Origin: JBKPCD01 sp046727175
GTDB lineage: Bacteria; Acidobacteriota; Vicinamibacteria; Vicinamibacterales; 2-12-FULL-66-21
Reading direction: 5' to 3'
Assembly: GCA_046727175.1 (NCBI GenBank)
Contig: JBKPCD010000005.1
Coordinates: forward strand, 1-13,334
DNA: 13,334 bases
Part shown: positions 7,152 through 13,334 of the stretch, piece after piece
Layout of the letters: each line of letters opens with the position of its first letter
How positions within the stretch are numbered: the first letter of the stretch is position 1
Program-made: the position numbers and the translations under genes
The notes under the pieces: model-generated
What the model saw: only the letters and a program-made list of their open reading frames with translations
The model's database searches: none
What the model was told of the DNA's origin: nothing

Positions 7152-8114
7152 ATGGACACGGATTCTGAAGGTACGAATCGGCGCAAGTTGTTGTCGTCCG
7201 TTCTGACGACGGACGATTTCAGGCCTGCTGCAGCGCTGGTCCGGGCAGAGTTCGGCGCCCGATCACACCGCGGTCGGGTACGCGAGGAAAACGACGATCA
7301 TTATCTCGTCCTCCGACTCGCACGACACCAGGAGACGCTCCTGACGAGCCTTCCGCGCATCGATGTTCCGAGCGGCTTTGACGAACACGCGTATGGGGCC
7401 GTAGTGGCCGATGGGATCGGTCGTGCCGGCACCGGTTCCGTGGCAGCGAGGCTCGCCATCAGCACGCTCGCTCATCTCGCGCTGCGCTTTGGACAATGGA
7501 ACATGCGAATCGATGCACGGATCGCGTCGGAGGTCATTGAACGCTCCGAATGGTTCTACCGCCGGACTCATGAAACCGTCCTGCAGCGGAGCAACGACGA
7601 CGCCGAACTCGCCGGGATGGCCGCAACACTGACTGGCATCTACAGCGCTGGGTCTGATTTGTTCGTGGCGCACGTGGGCCATTCCCGTTGTTATCTTTTC
7701 AGAGAGGGCTCGCTCGTCCAACTGACACTCGATCAGACTCTGCGCGAACGCCTCGCGACCTCCTCACATCCGACTCCAGTCGGCCAGGCGATAGAAGACG
7801 TTCAGCACATCTTGACGCACGTGGTTGGCGCGGGCCGCAACGGTCCCGGGGTGATCGTCGAACATTTTCGGCTCGCTGATGACGACTCTCTGCTGTTGTG
7901 CACGAACGGACTGACGGATGTGGTGCCTGACGACGCAATCGCTGACGTCCTCGCCTCGCGGCGGACGCAGGTCGAGCAATGTGACGTTCTCGTAGACATG
8001 GCTCTCGCGAATGGTGCGGAAGACAATGTGACGGTCGTGCTCGCGAATTATCAGGTCCCTGATCTCCAGGAAGACCTCGAAGAACATCCACGTTCACGGA
8101 CGCATACCGCTTGA
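7152..8114 (+). CDS. PP2C-like protein phosphatase with altered metal-site residues
   Basis: Cytoplasmic PP2C/PPM-fold protein of 320 aa, expected to dephosphorylate Ser/Thr (or anti-anti-sigma type) phosphoproteins. With M1 at 7152, PP2C motifs run in order: GARSHRGRVREENDDHYLV at 35-53, VVADGIG at 84-90 (metal Asp87), LFVAHVGHSRCYLFREG at 170-186, LLCTNGLTD at 248-256 and EDNVTVV at 290-296 (metal Asp291). Two canonical positions differ: GDSR is GHSR (His177) and SDG/TDG is TNG (Asn252). The latter normally holds an aspartate bridging the two metals. The GMGG loop is GIGR. The frame also allows a TTG start at 7062 (350 aa), but the ATG gives the short N-terminal extension usual for such proteins; neither has a clear ribosome binding site. 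The TGA overlaps the TTG start of the MarC gene, implying translational coupling. It may be a weak phosphatase or a phospho-protein binder. Confidence 0.85.
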   Translation: MDTDSEGTNRRKLLSSVLTTDDFRPAAALVRAEFGARSHRGRVREENDDHYLVLRLARHQETLLTSLPRIDVPSGFDEHAYGAVVADGIGRAGTGSVAARLAISTLAHLALRFGQWNMRIDARIASEVIERSEWFYRRTHETVLQRSNDDAELAGMAATLTGIYSAGSDLFVAHVGHSRCYLFREGSLVQLTLDQTLRERLATSSHPTPVGQAIEDVQHILTHVVGAGRNGPGVIVEHFRLADDDSLLLCTNGLTDVVPDDAIADVLASRRTQVEQCDVLVDMALANGAEDNVTVVLANYQVPDLQEDLEEHPRSRTHTA

Positions 8115-8782
8115 CCAACGTTGCTGACGCCATGCGCGCCGCCGCACTCGCCGTGGCGACGCTGATTCCGATCGTCAACCCGCTGGGATCGGCGCCGATT
8201 TTTCTGTCGATGTCGGCCGACTTGCCGACGGTCGCCCGAAGACAATTGCCTCGTCAGGTCGCCTGGAATTCGTTCTTGTTGCTCGCCGCCGCGATGCTCG
8301 TCGGCTCACACATCCTGGAGTGGTTCGGCATCTCGGTGCCGATCGTCCGCGTCGGCGGAGGTCTCCTCGTGGTCGCGAGCGGTTGGCGCTTTCTCAACGC
8401 AAACGATGTTGGTGCCGGACCCACGCCGGCCGTTGCGGACGCCTGGAGCCGAGAGGCTGCGCGTCGAGCATTCTATCCGCTGACCTTTCCGCTCACCGTC
8501 GGCCCGGGTTCGATATCGACGGCCATTACCTTGGGCGCAAGCATATCGAGCCGTCCGAACGCGAGCGTCGCCGACGTGGTCACCACGCTCTGTGGCGTCG
8601 CGATCGTCGCCGTCTCTGTTTCAGTGAGCTACCGCTTCGCCGGCCGGCTCATTGCGCTGCTTGGCGACGGCGGTGCGGCAGTTTTCGTTCGGCTCACGGC
8701 ATTCATCCTTCTCTGCGTCGGCGTCGGCATGATGTGGGGAGGACTGGCGGAACTACTTCATGCGCTGATGACATCACCCTGA
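8111..8782 (+). CDS. MarC-family integral membrane protein
   Basis: Inner membrane protein of the MarC/NAAT family (Pfam MarC), about 223 aa with roughly six hydrophobic helices. Hallmarks are ATLIPIVNPLGSAPIFLSM near the N-terminus (the family's 'INPxGxxPIFL' motif), PIVRVGGGLLVVASGW in the middle and FYPLTFPLTVGPGSISTAIT (the 'PLxxGPGxI' motif). Molecular function is uncertain; some relatives transport amino acids, and the link to multiple antibiotic resistance is not well supported. TTG at 8111 overlaps the PP2C stop (cTTGAc), favouring coupled translation. An internal ATG at 8132 gives a 216-aa protein starting at the first helix and is the main alternative. No strong ribosome binding site precedes either. 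Confidence 0.9.
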   Translation: MTNVADAMRAAALAVATLIPIVNPLGSAPIFLSMSADLPTVARRQLPRQVAWNSFLLLAAAMLVGSHILEWFGISVPIVRVGGGLLVVASGWRFLNANDVGAGPTPAVADAWSREAARRAFYPLTFPLTVGPGSISTAITLGASISSRPNASVADVVTTLCGVAIVAVSVSVSYRFAGRLIALLGDGGAAVFVRLTAFILLCVGVGMMWGGLAELLHALMTSP

Positions 8783-8787
8783 TCGGT

Positions 8788-8913
8788 GTGAAAGAACGGG
8801 AGGGGCTTTTGGATTTGGCTGAAGTGAGGCGGATCGCCGAGGAGGTCGCGACTCGATCCAGTCAAACGTTGCGAGTTCAATGCATTGCGCCGCAGTCATC
8901 ATGTGAGATAACG
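8788..8913 (+). other. coding-like segment in frame with the patatin gene
   Basis: Between MarC and the lipoprotein-like start at 8914 the frame of the patatin gene stays open and reads KEREGLLDLAEVRRIAEEVA (20 residues from 8791), a regular amphipathic helix, then about 20 less regular residues. A GGGAGGGG element (8798-8805) precedes TTG codons at 8809 and 8815. This may be the 5' piece of a small gene now fused in frame to the patatin gene, or an extended N-terminus of it. The latter would bury the signal peptide, so I favour a remnant. I do not recognise the family with certainty. Confidence 0.25.
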
Positions 8914-11217
8914 ATGGCGATGCGAAATCTGCAGCCATGTCGACGTGGTTGGAGGTATCTCCTGCCGATGTGCGCTGTCGCGATCGGATGCACGGCATGC
9001 GCGGCCCCATTTCAACGTGTGCCCGCCTCCCCCACTCGGACGCCCGACACGAGTGTCGCGGTGCGGCACGGCACGGGCGTGGGTCGGCCAACAGTGGGCG
9101 TCGCATTCGGCGGCGGGAGCGCGCGCGGCATCGCGCACGTCGGCGTGATTCGATGGCTGGAGGAGCACCGGATTCCCATTGACATCGCCGCCGGCACGAG
9201 CATGGGCGGGCTGGTCGGCGGGGCCTTCGCGAGCGGGATGGACGCACGCGAACTGGCGGCGTTCATCACCTCGCTGGACTGGGACCGCCTTTTTGACGCT
9301 TCCTCGTTCGCCTATAAGAACATCCGCCGCAAAGTCGACGCGCGGGCGTATCCCTCGCGACTCGAGTTTGGCCTGAGAGGCGGTATCGTGCCGCCGACGG
9401 CCCTGAACAGCGGCGAGTACGTGGAGCTGCTCTTCGACCGCATCGCCGCGCCCTACTTCGCACTCGACGACTTCGATGATCTGCCGACGCCGTTTCGAAC
9501 CGTGGCCGTCGACATCCTATCTGCACAACCTGTGGTGATGCGTCGCGGGTCCCTGGCCGATGCCATGCGCGCCACGATGTCGCTTCCGTTGATCTTTCCT
9601 CCGGTGGAGCTGAACGGCCAGCTGCTGATTGACGGCGGCACGATGAACAACGTACCCGCTGACATCGTCAAGAGCATGGGGGCGGATCGAGTCGTTGCCG
9701 TGAACGTCGGCGACCTGTCCAATCGCGAAGGCGTGAGCTACACGATGTTCGGTTTGGCGAACAGCACGCTCGACGCGATGATGCGGGCTTCGACGAAGCG
9801 CGCGCTCGCAGCGGCGGATGTGGTCGTGAGTGTGCCGCTCGGCAAATACGGATCGCTCGATTGGCGGCGCGCCGACGAGTTGATCGAGGAAGGTTATCGG
9901 GCCGCCGAGGCCATGCGCGATCAGCTGCTGCCGCTCGCGGTCAGCGAATCGGACTTCGACGCGTGGCGGCGCGCTCGTCAGGCACGCCGACGAACCGAGC
10001 TGCCGGCGCCGGCTTTCATCGACCTCGATGGATTCGCCGCAAATGACGAGAAGCGATTGAATATCCTGCTCGCCCCTTACGTTGGCACTCCGCTCGATGT
10101 TGCCGCTGTCGAGCGTGACATCGCCATGGTGGCCGGTCTGGATCGCTATCAGACGGTCACGTGGCGGCTGACCCGCGACGCCGCCGGCCGAGCCGGTTTG
10201 CGGGTGCACGGGCGAGTCAAGTCCTACGCGCCACCCTTCTTGATGCTTGGAGTAAACCTGGAGAACACGACATCGACCGACTTCCGCATCACCGCAACGG
10301 CGCGCTATCTGACCTTCGACGTCGTGGGCTCGGGGTCGGAGCTTCGACTCGACGGCACGATCGGGTCAGACCCAGGCTTCGGAGTTGAATTGTACCGGCC
10401 GATTGGTTCATCGCCTCTCTTCCTCGCGCCATATGCGGGTCTCGGCCGCGCGACCTTCAACCTGATTCGTGAGGATGCGGTGATTGCGCGCTACCAACAA
10501 ACGATCGCACGCGTGGGCCTGAACGCCGGGGTCAATCTGGGGGCGCGAAGCGATGTGCGAATCGGTGCCTATGTGGGACGGAGTTCGGCCTCGATCGCGG
10601 TGGGGGATCCTGGTTTCCCTGAGCTGCACGGAACGGAAACCGGGGCAGAACTGGTTTGGCGACTGGACACACAGGATAGTCCCGTCGTGCCGACAGCCGG
10701 CGTGCTGTCGCAGGTTCGGTTGCTGCGGATCTTCCGCGGTCCAAACGTGACGGTCGGCGGGCAGACGCTCGACTTCGACGCGTCGGTGACACAACTGTCC
10801 GGCACTGCGAGCCAGTTCTGGAGCGTTGGTCCGCGCAACCGGGTCTTCGCGTACGGCGGTCTCGGCACGTCGTTTCACGACACCCCGCTGCCGACCAATC
10901 AATTTGCCCTGGGCACGCCGTTCAGGCTCGGGGCGTACGACGTGGGCGAGCTCAGGGGCCCTCACTATTACGTTTTAACAGGAGGGTACTTGAGGCGCGT
11001 CGGTCGGCTCCCGGATTTCATGGGCGGGCCGGTCTTTGCGGGAGGCTGGCTCGAAAACGGTGATGCGTTCGACCAGTGGCGGCTCGCCGGCTGGAGATCA
11101 AATGCGGGTGTTGGGCTCGTGATGGACACAATCGTTGGACCGGTCGTTCTCGCGGGCTCGTGGAGTTTCGACGGACAGTGGCGCACCTACTTCGGTGTGG
11201 GGCGCACGTTTCGTTGA
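8914..11217 (+). CDS. patatin-like phospholipase with POTRA and Omp85 barrel (PlpD/FplA-like, type Vd)
   Basis: A 767-aa protein with the domain order of type Vd autotransporters: signal sequence, patatin lipase, POTRA, 16-strand-type barrel. Residues 12-30 are a hydrophobic signal with a possible lipobox (AIGC26). Patatin motifs are the oxyanion loop FGGGSARG (65-72), the nucleophile elbow GTSMGG with Ser96 (94-99), and the catalytic Asp240 in IDGGTMNNVPADI. All catalytic residues are present. Residues about 366-436 (FIDLDGFAANDEKRL onward) fit one POTRA domain, and 440-767 are alternating beta-strands ending YFGVGRTFR, the aromatic-rich terminus expected for Omp85 barrels. The known role of the family is surface display or release of an A1 phospholipase. 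The ATG at 8914 was chosen because upstream codons overlap MarC and precede the signal peptide; ATG at 8920 is equally possible. It is last in the rightward cassette, 131 nt after MarC. Confidence 0.88.
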   Translation: MAMRNLQPCRRGWRYLLPMCAVAIGCTACAAPFQRVPASPTRTPDTSVAVRHGTGVGRPTVGVAFGGGSARGIAHVGVIRWLEEHRIPIDIAAGTSMGGLVGGAFASGMDARELAAFITSLDWDRLFDASSFAYKNIRRKVDARAYPSRLEFGLRGGIVPPTALNSGEYVELLFDRIAAPYFALDDFDDLPTPFRTVAVDILSAQPVVMRRGSLADAMRATMSLPLIFPPVELNGQLLIDGGTMNNVPADIVKSMGADRVVAVNVGDLSNREGVSYTMFGLANSTLDAMMRASTKRALAAADVVVSVPLGKYGSLDWRRADELIEEGYRAAEAMRDQLLPLAVSESDFDAWRRARQARRRTELPAPAFIDLDGFAANDEKRLNILLAPYVGTPLDVAAVERDIAMVAGLDRYQTVTWRLTRDAAGRAGLRVHGRVKSYAPPFLMLGVNLENTTSTDFRITATARYLTFDVVGSGSELRLDGTIGSDPGFGVELYRPIGSSPLFLAPYAGLGRATFNLIREDAVIARYQQTIARVGLNAGVNLGARSDVRIGAYVGRSSASIAVGDPGFPELHGTETGAELVWRLDTQDSPVVPTAGVLSQVRLLRIFRGPNVTVGGQTLDFDASVTQLSGTASQFWSVGPRNRVFAYGGLGTSFHDTPLPTNQFALGTPFRLGAYDVGELRGPHYYVLTGGYLRRVGRLPDFMGGPVFAGGWLENGDAFDQWRLAGWRSNAGVGLVMDTIVGPVVLAGSWSFDGQWRTYFGVGRTFR

Positions 11218-11225
11218 GCCTGTGA

Positions 11226-11642
11226 GCCAGCGATATAGAAGCTGCTGGTGCCCCGCCGAGCGTTGTGCAACTTCGTGACGCCATTCGGAAGGCGGAGGGG
11301 TTATTGATCGCCACCCCCGAATACAACCACGGCGTTCCAGGCGTGCTGAAGAACACGATCGACTGGCTGTCGAGGCCGCCACGCGACAGCGCATTGAACG
11401 GCAAAGTCGCAGCGGTTATGGGAGCGTCGCCCGGCATGACCGGAACCGCGCGCGGCCAGTCGCAATTGCGGCAGGCATTTGTATTCACCAATACGTACGC
11501 ACTCCTGCAACCGGAGATTCTCGTCGGACACGCGCACGAGAAATTCGACGCCGACGGTCGCCTCGTGCACCAGGCGACGCGGGATTTCCTCGCGACGTTT
11601 CTCCAGCGCTTTGCCGAACTGATCGCGCGCCTCACGTCATAG
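11226..11642 (+). pseudogene. NADPH-dependent FMN reductase (ChrR/YieF-like), N-terminus missing
   Basis: Flavodoxin-like quinone/chromate reductase family. The frame reads SDIEAAGAPPSVVQLRDAIR and then the family signature GLLIATPEYNHGVPGVLKN followed by IDWLSRPP, continuing to a normal-looking C-terminus at TAG 11640-11642. Complete members are about 180-190 aa; here only about 138 residues remain, and the first beta-alpha unit with the GSxRxxSxN phosphate-binding loop for FMN is absent. An in-frame stop at 11223-11225 closes the frame upstream, and the homology begins within about 12 nt of the end of the patatin gene, suggesting a deletion or insertion junction there. A GTG at 11265 could start translation but would give an even shorter, FMN-binding-deficient protein. 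Conserved sequence over the remaining part implies recent loss. Confidence 0.75.
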
Positions 11643-11700
11643 CTGCGTACGTCTTGTCCACCACGAGCACGCAAAGATTGCGGGGCGCAGGTCGATGGCC

Positions 11701-12768
11701 TCAGTAAGTTAGGGCGCTGTGAGCGTCGTCGGTGTCCGGTGCTTCGACGGGCCGAGTCTCGAGCGCGTATTTGCGAAGCCGGCCGTACAGCTGCGTCCGC
11801 GAGATCCCCAGCCTTCGTGACGCCTCCACCTTGTTGCCGTTGGCGTCTCGCATCACGCGCTCAATGGTGCGCCGCTCGAGGACTTCGAGCTCGGTGCTGT
11901 CGCCCTGCGCCGGCGATGCCGACCGCAGCGACAGATCCTCGGGACAAATCGCCTCGCCCTCGCACAGGATGGTCGCCCGCTCGAGGACGTTGCGCAGCTC
12001 GCGGACGTTGCCGGGCCAGTCGTGGTGGAGCAGTGCGTCCATGGCTTCGGACGTGATGTCGAGGCCGCGACCGGCCGTGGGATCGAACTCGCGAAGAAAG
12101 CCGAGCACGAGTGCAGGAATATCCGCGCGCCGCTGGCGGAGCGGCGGAATGTAGATCTCAAACACGTTCAGTCGATAGTAGAGGTCGGCGCGGAGCTGGC
12201 CCCGTGCCACAGCATCATGCAGGTCCCGGTTGGTGGCCGCGATCACGCGCACGTTGGCTCTCACCGGGCGCGTGCCACCCAGGCGCACGAACTCACGCTC
12301 CTGCAGCACGCGCAGGAACTTCGCCTGGGCGGCGGGCGTCAGCTCGGTGACTTCGTCGAGAAACAGCACACCGCCCGACGCCAGCTCAATCTGACCGGGC
12401 TTGGCCTGCTGCGCGCCGGTGAAGGCGCCGCGCTCGAATCCGAACAGCTCCGATTCGAGCAGCTGCTCCGGCAGTGCTGCGCAATTGATCGCGACGAACG
12501 GCCCACGGCGCCGCGGCGAGCGGCTGTGGATGAACCGGGCCACGATTTCCTTGCCGGTCCCCGACTCGCCCTCGAGGCAGGTCGTCGCTTCGGTGGCAGC
12601 GACGCGCGCGGCGCGCATCAGCACGTCCTGCCAGGCGACCGATGTGCCGAACACGCCTTCCGGCACACCGCCGTCGTCGATCAGCGAGATGCTACGTCGG
12701 TCAGCGTGCGAGCACTGACCGTCGAGGAAGTGAGTCCGCGGGAACGCTCGTGCGACATGGACCTCCAT
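11701..12768 (-). CDS. sigma-54-dependent transcriptional activator lacking a sensory domain
   Basis: Bacterial enhancer-binding protein of 355 aa that remodels sigma-54 RNA polymerase using ATP. Only about 40 residues precede the AAA+ domain, so there is no receiver, GAF or PAS sensor. Motifs: Walker A GESGTGKE (67-74), sigma-54 contact loop GAFTGA (114-119), Walker B VLFLDEV (134-140), arginine-finger region RADLYYRL (193-200), sensor II WPGNVREL (251-258), and a C-terminal Fis-type helix-turn-helix (about 305-334, GNKVEASRRLGISRTQLYGR). All key residues are intact. ATG 12768 is chosen over an in-frame upstream start because AGGAG sits 5 nt before it. It follows the STAS-like gene by 56 nt on the same strand, so the two are probably one operon. 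Likely targets are the sigma-54-type promoters in this window. Confidence 0.93.
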   Translation of the reverse strand: MEVHVARAFPRTHFLDGQCSHADRRSISLIDDGGVPEGVFGTSVAWQDVLMRAARVAATEATTCLEGESGTGKEIVARFIHSRSPRRRGPFVAINCAALPEQLLESELFGFERGAFTGAQQAKPGQIELASGGVLFLDEVTELTPAAQAKFLRVLQEREFVRLGGTRPVRANVRVIAATNRDLHDAVARGQLRADLYYRLNVFEIYIPPLRQRRADIPALVLGFLREFDPTAGRGLDITSEAMDALLHHDWPGNVRELRNVLERATILCEGEAICPEDLSLRSASPAQGDSTELEVLERRTIERVMRDANGNKVEASRRLGISRTQLYGRLRKYALETRPVEAPDTDDAHSALTY

Positions 12769-12772
12769 ACAC

Positions 12773-12779
12773 GCTCCTT
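12773..12779 (-). promoter_or_regulatory. ribosome binding site of the sigma-54 activator
   Basis: The minus strand reads AAGGAGC, with AGGAG 5 nt before the ATG at 12768. This decides the start over an in-frame codon 60 nt further upstream, which would run into the end region of the STAS-like gene. Confidence 0.75.
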
Positions 12780-12824
12780 CGTCAGACAGGCCATAGAGCG
12801 ACCGAGACACTGGAGCCGCAGATC

Positions 12825-13139
12825 TCAATCATCGGTGACTCCTTGGTCATGTCCCTGGTTCAGAAGAGTCCGGGGTGTTTGTGCGCGCTCTCGGTCAACC
12901 CATTCCCGGATGTACGGCGGACAGTTCCTGAGTGGGATGCCCCGACCTTCGCTGAAGACCAGGAGATTGACGGCAGCGCGGTCGACCACGCCGACCTCCT
13001 CGAGATCGATGGCGACGGCTCCCCCTTCCTGATCGATCGCGGCACGAAGAACGTCCACGTCGTCACAAGTGATTCGCCCGCTGATGCGCAAGGCCACAAG
13101 GCCCGTTTCAATCACGAGTCGGTCGATTCGGCAGGCCAT
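12825..13139 (-). CDS. small STAS-like domain protein
   Basis: A 104-aa protein. Residues 1-80 alternate strands and helices like a STAS (sulfate transporter and anti-sigma antagonist) domain: IDRLVIETGLVALRISGRIT (5-24), DDVDVLRAAIDQEGGAVAID, LEEVGVVDRAAVNLLVFSEG, then GIPLRNCPPYIREWVDRER. The position that carries the phosphorylatable Ser in SpoIIAA-type antagonists (D-S-S/A-G) reads VDRAAV, so it cannot be switched by the usual serine phosphorylation. ATG 13139 (MACRIDR) is preferred to an upstream TTG at 13202 because homologue-like sequence begins there. It precedes the sensor-less activator and could supply its signal input by protein contact; that is inference. A sigma-54-type promoter lies just upstream. 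Chain end after residue 85 (hydrophilic, QGHDQGVTDD) is unassigned. Confidence 0.75.
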   Translation of the reverse strand: MACRIDRLVIETGLVALRISGRITCDDVDVLRAAIDQEGGAVAIDLEEVGVVDRAAVNLLVFSEGRGIPLRNCPPYIREWVDRERAQTPRTLLNQGHDQGVTDD

Positions 13140-13159
13140 GGTGGCTTGACCGCCTGACA

Positions 13160-13174
13160 GCAAACCGAGCGCCA
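13160..13174 (-). promoter_or_regulatory. sigma-54 (-24/-12) promoter for the STAS/activator pair
   Basis: The minus strand reads TGGCGC-TCGGT-TTGCT. The -24 GG is at 13172-13173 and the -12 GC at 13160-13161, spaced by 10 nt; it is the closest of the three sites to consensus because the -12 box is TTGCT. The predicted start near 13148 leaves only about 9 nt before the ATG at 13139, so the AGGCGG upstream of the ATG would lie mostly outside the transcript. This argues for near-leaderless translation, a different start codon, or some doubt about the site. Confidence 0.55.
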
Positions 13175-13227
13175 CTCGCAAACCATTGGAAAACCAAAAC
13201 AAATACGGTCCGCTTCAACGCACTGGT

Positions 13228-13272
13228 TGGCGAATCTGTCGAATCTGGCGAATGTGGCGAATCTGGCGGTTC
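13228..13272. repeat. 9-bp tandem repeat, five units
   Basis: Five consecutive 9-nt units: TGGCGAATC (13228), TGTCGAATC (13237), TGGCGAATG (13246), TGGCGAATC (13255) and TGGCGGTTC (13264). It lies 54-100 bp upstream of the -24 element of the STAS/activator promoter. It may be a regulatory cluster or a replication-slippage minisatellite; the 9-bp period does not match the DNA helical repeat. Confidence 0.8.
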
Positions 13273-13291
13273 GGAGGGGGGGTCAGCGGAA

Positions 13292-13319
13292 CTTGAATCG
13301 ACTCTTGTCGATCTTCAAG
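13292..13319. repeat. hairpin-forming inverted repeat
   Basis: CTTGA-ATCGAC-TCTT-GTCGAT-CT-TCAAG forms an 11-bp stem with a 4-nt loop and a 2-nt bulge. No T-tract follows on either strand, so it is not a clear rho-independent terminator. It could end a transcript entering from the right or be an operator. The window ends 15 nt later. Confidence 0.5.
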
Positions 13320-13334
13320 GCTTTGATCCTGTGC

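Noticed and set aside
8320..8787. Upstream extension of the patatin reading frame (total 965 codons) overlapping MarC
   Set aside because: The overlapped stretch is Arg-rich and unstructured while MarC has conserved motifs; the signal peptide at 8914 marks the true N-terminus.
12022..13032. 336-codon open frame on the plus strand opposite the activator and STAS genes
   Set aside because: It is antisense to two genes with clear protein motifs, matches no family, and is explained by the high GC content and codon bias of the minus-strand genes.
13178..13196. GG-N10-GC spaced element (ATGGTTTGCGAGTGGC on the minus strand) as another sigma-54 promoter
   Set aside because: Neither box has the TGGC or TTGC words in place, and the better TGGCGC-N5-TTGCT site overlaps it immediately downstream.

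Overview
The window is GC-rich, tightly packed bacterial DNA from a Gram-negative-type organism: it encodes a TolC-type outer membrane channel and a patatin fused to an outer membrane beta-barrel. Several proteins (the PP2C, Os1348-type, STAS and MarC genes) read like homologues I associate with soil Acidobacteriota, especially Vicinamibacteria. That placement is from memory of family style and is tentative. I see no rRNA, tRNA, CRISPR array or transposase.

Layout from left to right. (1) Positions 1-2900, plus strand: the 3' part of a DHA2-type MFS drug exporter and a TolC-family outer membrane factor, an export operon whose adaptor gene is probably just outside the window. (2) Positions 2907-6154, minus strand: phosphoketolase (xfp) followed 3 nt later by an acetate kinase gene that is broken. 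The ackA reading frame shifts after codon 221, about 150 codons are missing, and a recognisable C-terminal tail follows in another frame. (3) Positions 6155-6704: a divergent control region without a convincing gene. (4) Positions 6705-11217, plus strand: a small Os1348-type (nitrile hydratase leader-like) protein, a 23-codon ORF with a strong ribosome binding site, a PP2C-like phosphatase with altered metal-site residues, a MarC-family membrane protein overlapping it by 4 nt, and a large PlpD-like patatin/POTRA/beta-barrel protein. (5) Positions 11226-11642: an N-terminally truncated NADPH-dependent FMN reductase. (6) Positions 11701-13139, minus strand: a small STAS-like gene followed by a sigma-54 activator (AAA+ plus Fis HTH, with no sensory domain).

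The most notable result is a set of three sites with the same pattern, TGGCGC-N5-TTGC. This is the sigma-54 -24/-12 promoter form with exact GG-N10-GC spacing. By eye these are the only matches to TGGC(A/G)C-N5-TTGC on either strand. All three lie in non-coding DNA and point at gene starts: leftward toward xfp, rightward toward the Os1348-type gene 36 nt before its start codon, and leftward immediately before the STAS/activator pair. Two similar dyads 22 bp apart lie between the two divergent promoters, where enhancer sites for a sigma-54 activator are expected.

My working model is a self-contained, autoregulated sigma-54 module. A STAS protein and an activator lacking its own sensor would switch on a phosphoketolase (acetyl-phosphate) branch in one direction and an envelope/signalling cassette in the other. 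The gene identities are well supported by motifs; the regulatory connections are inference.
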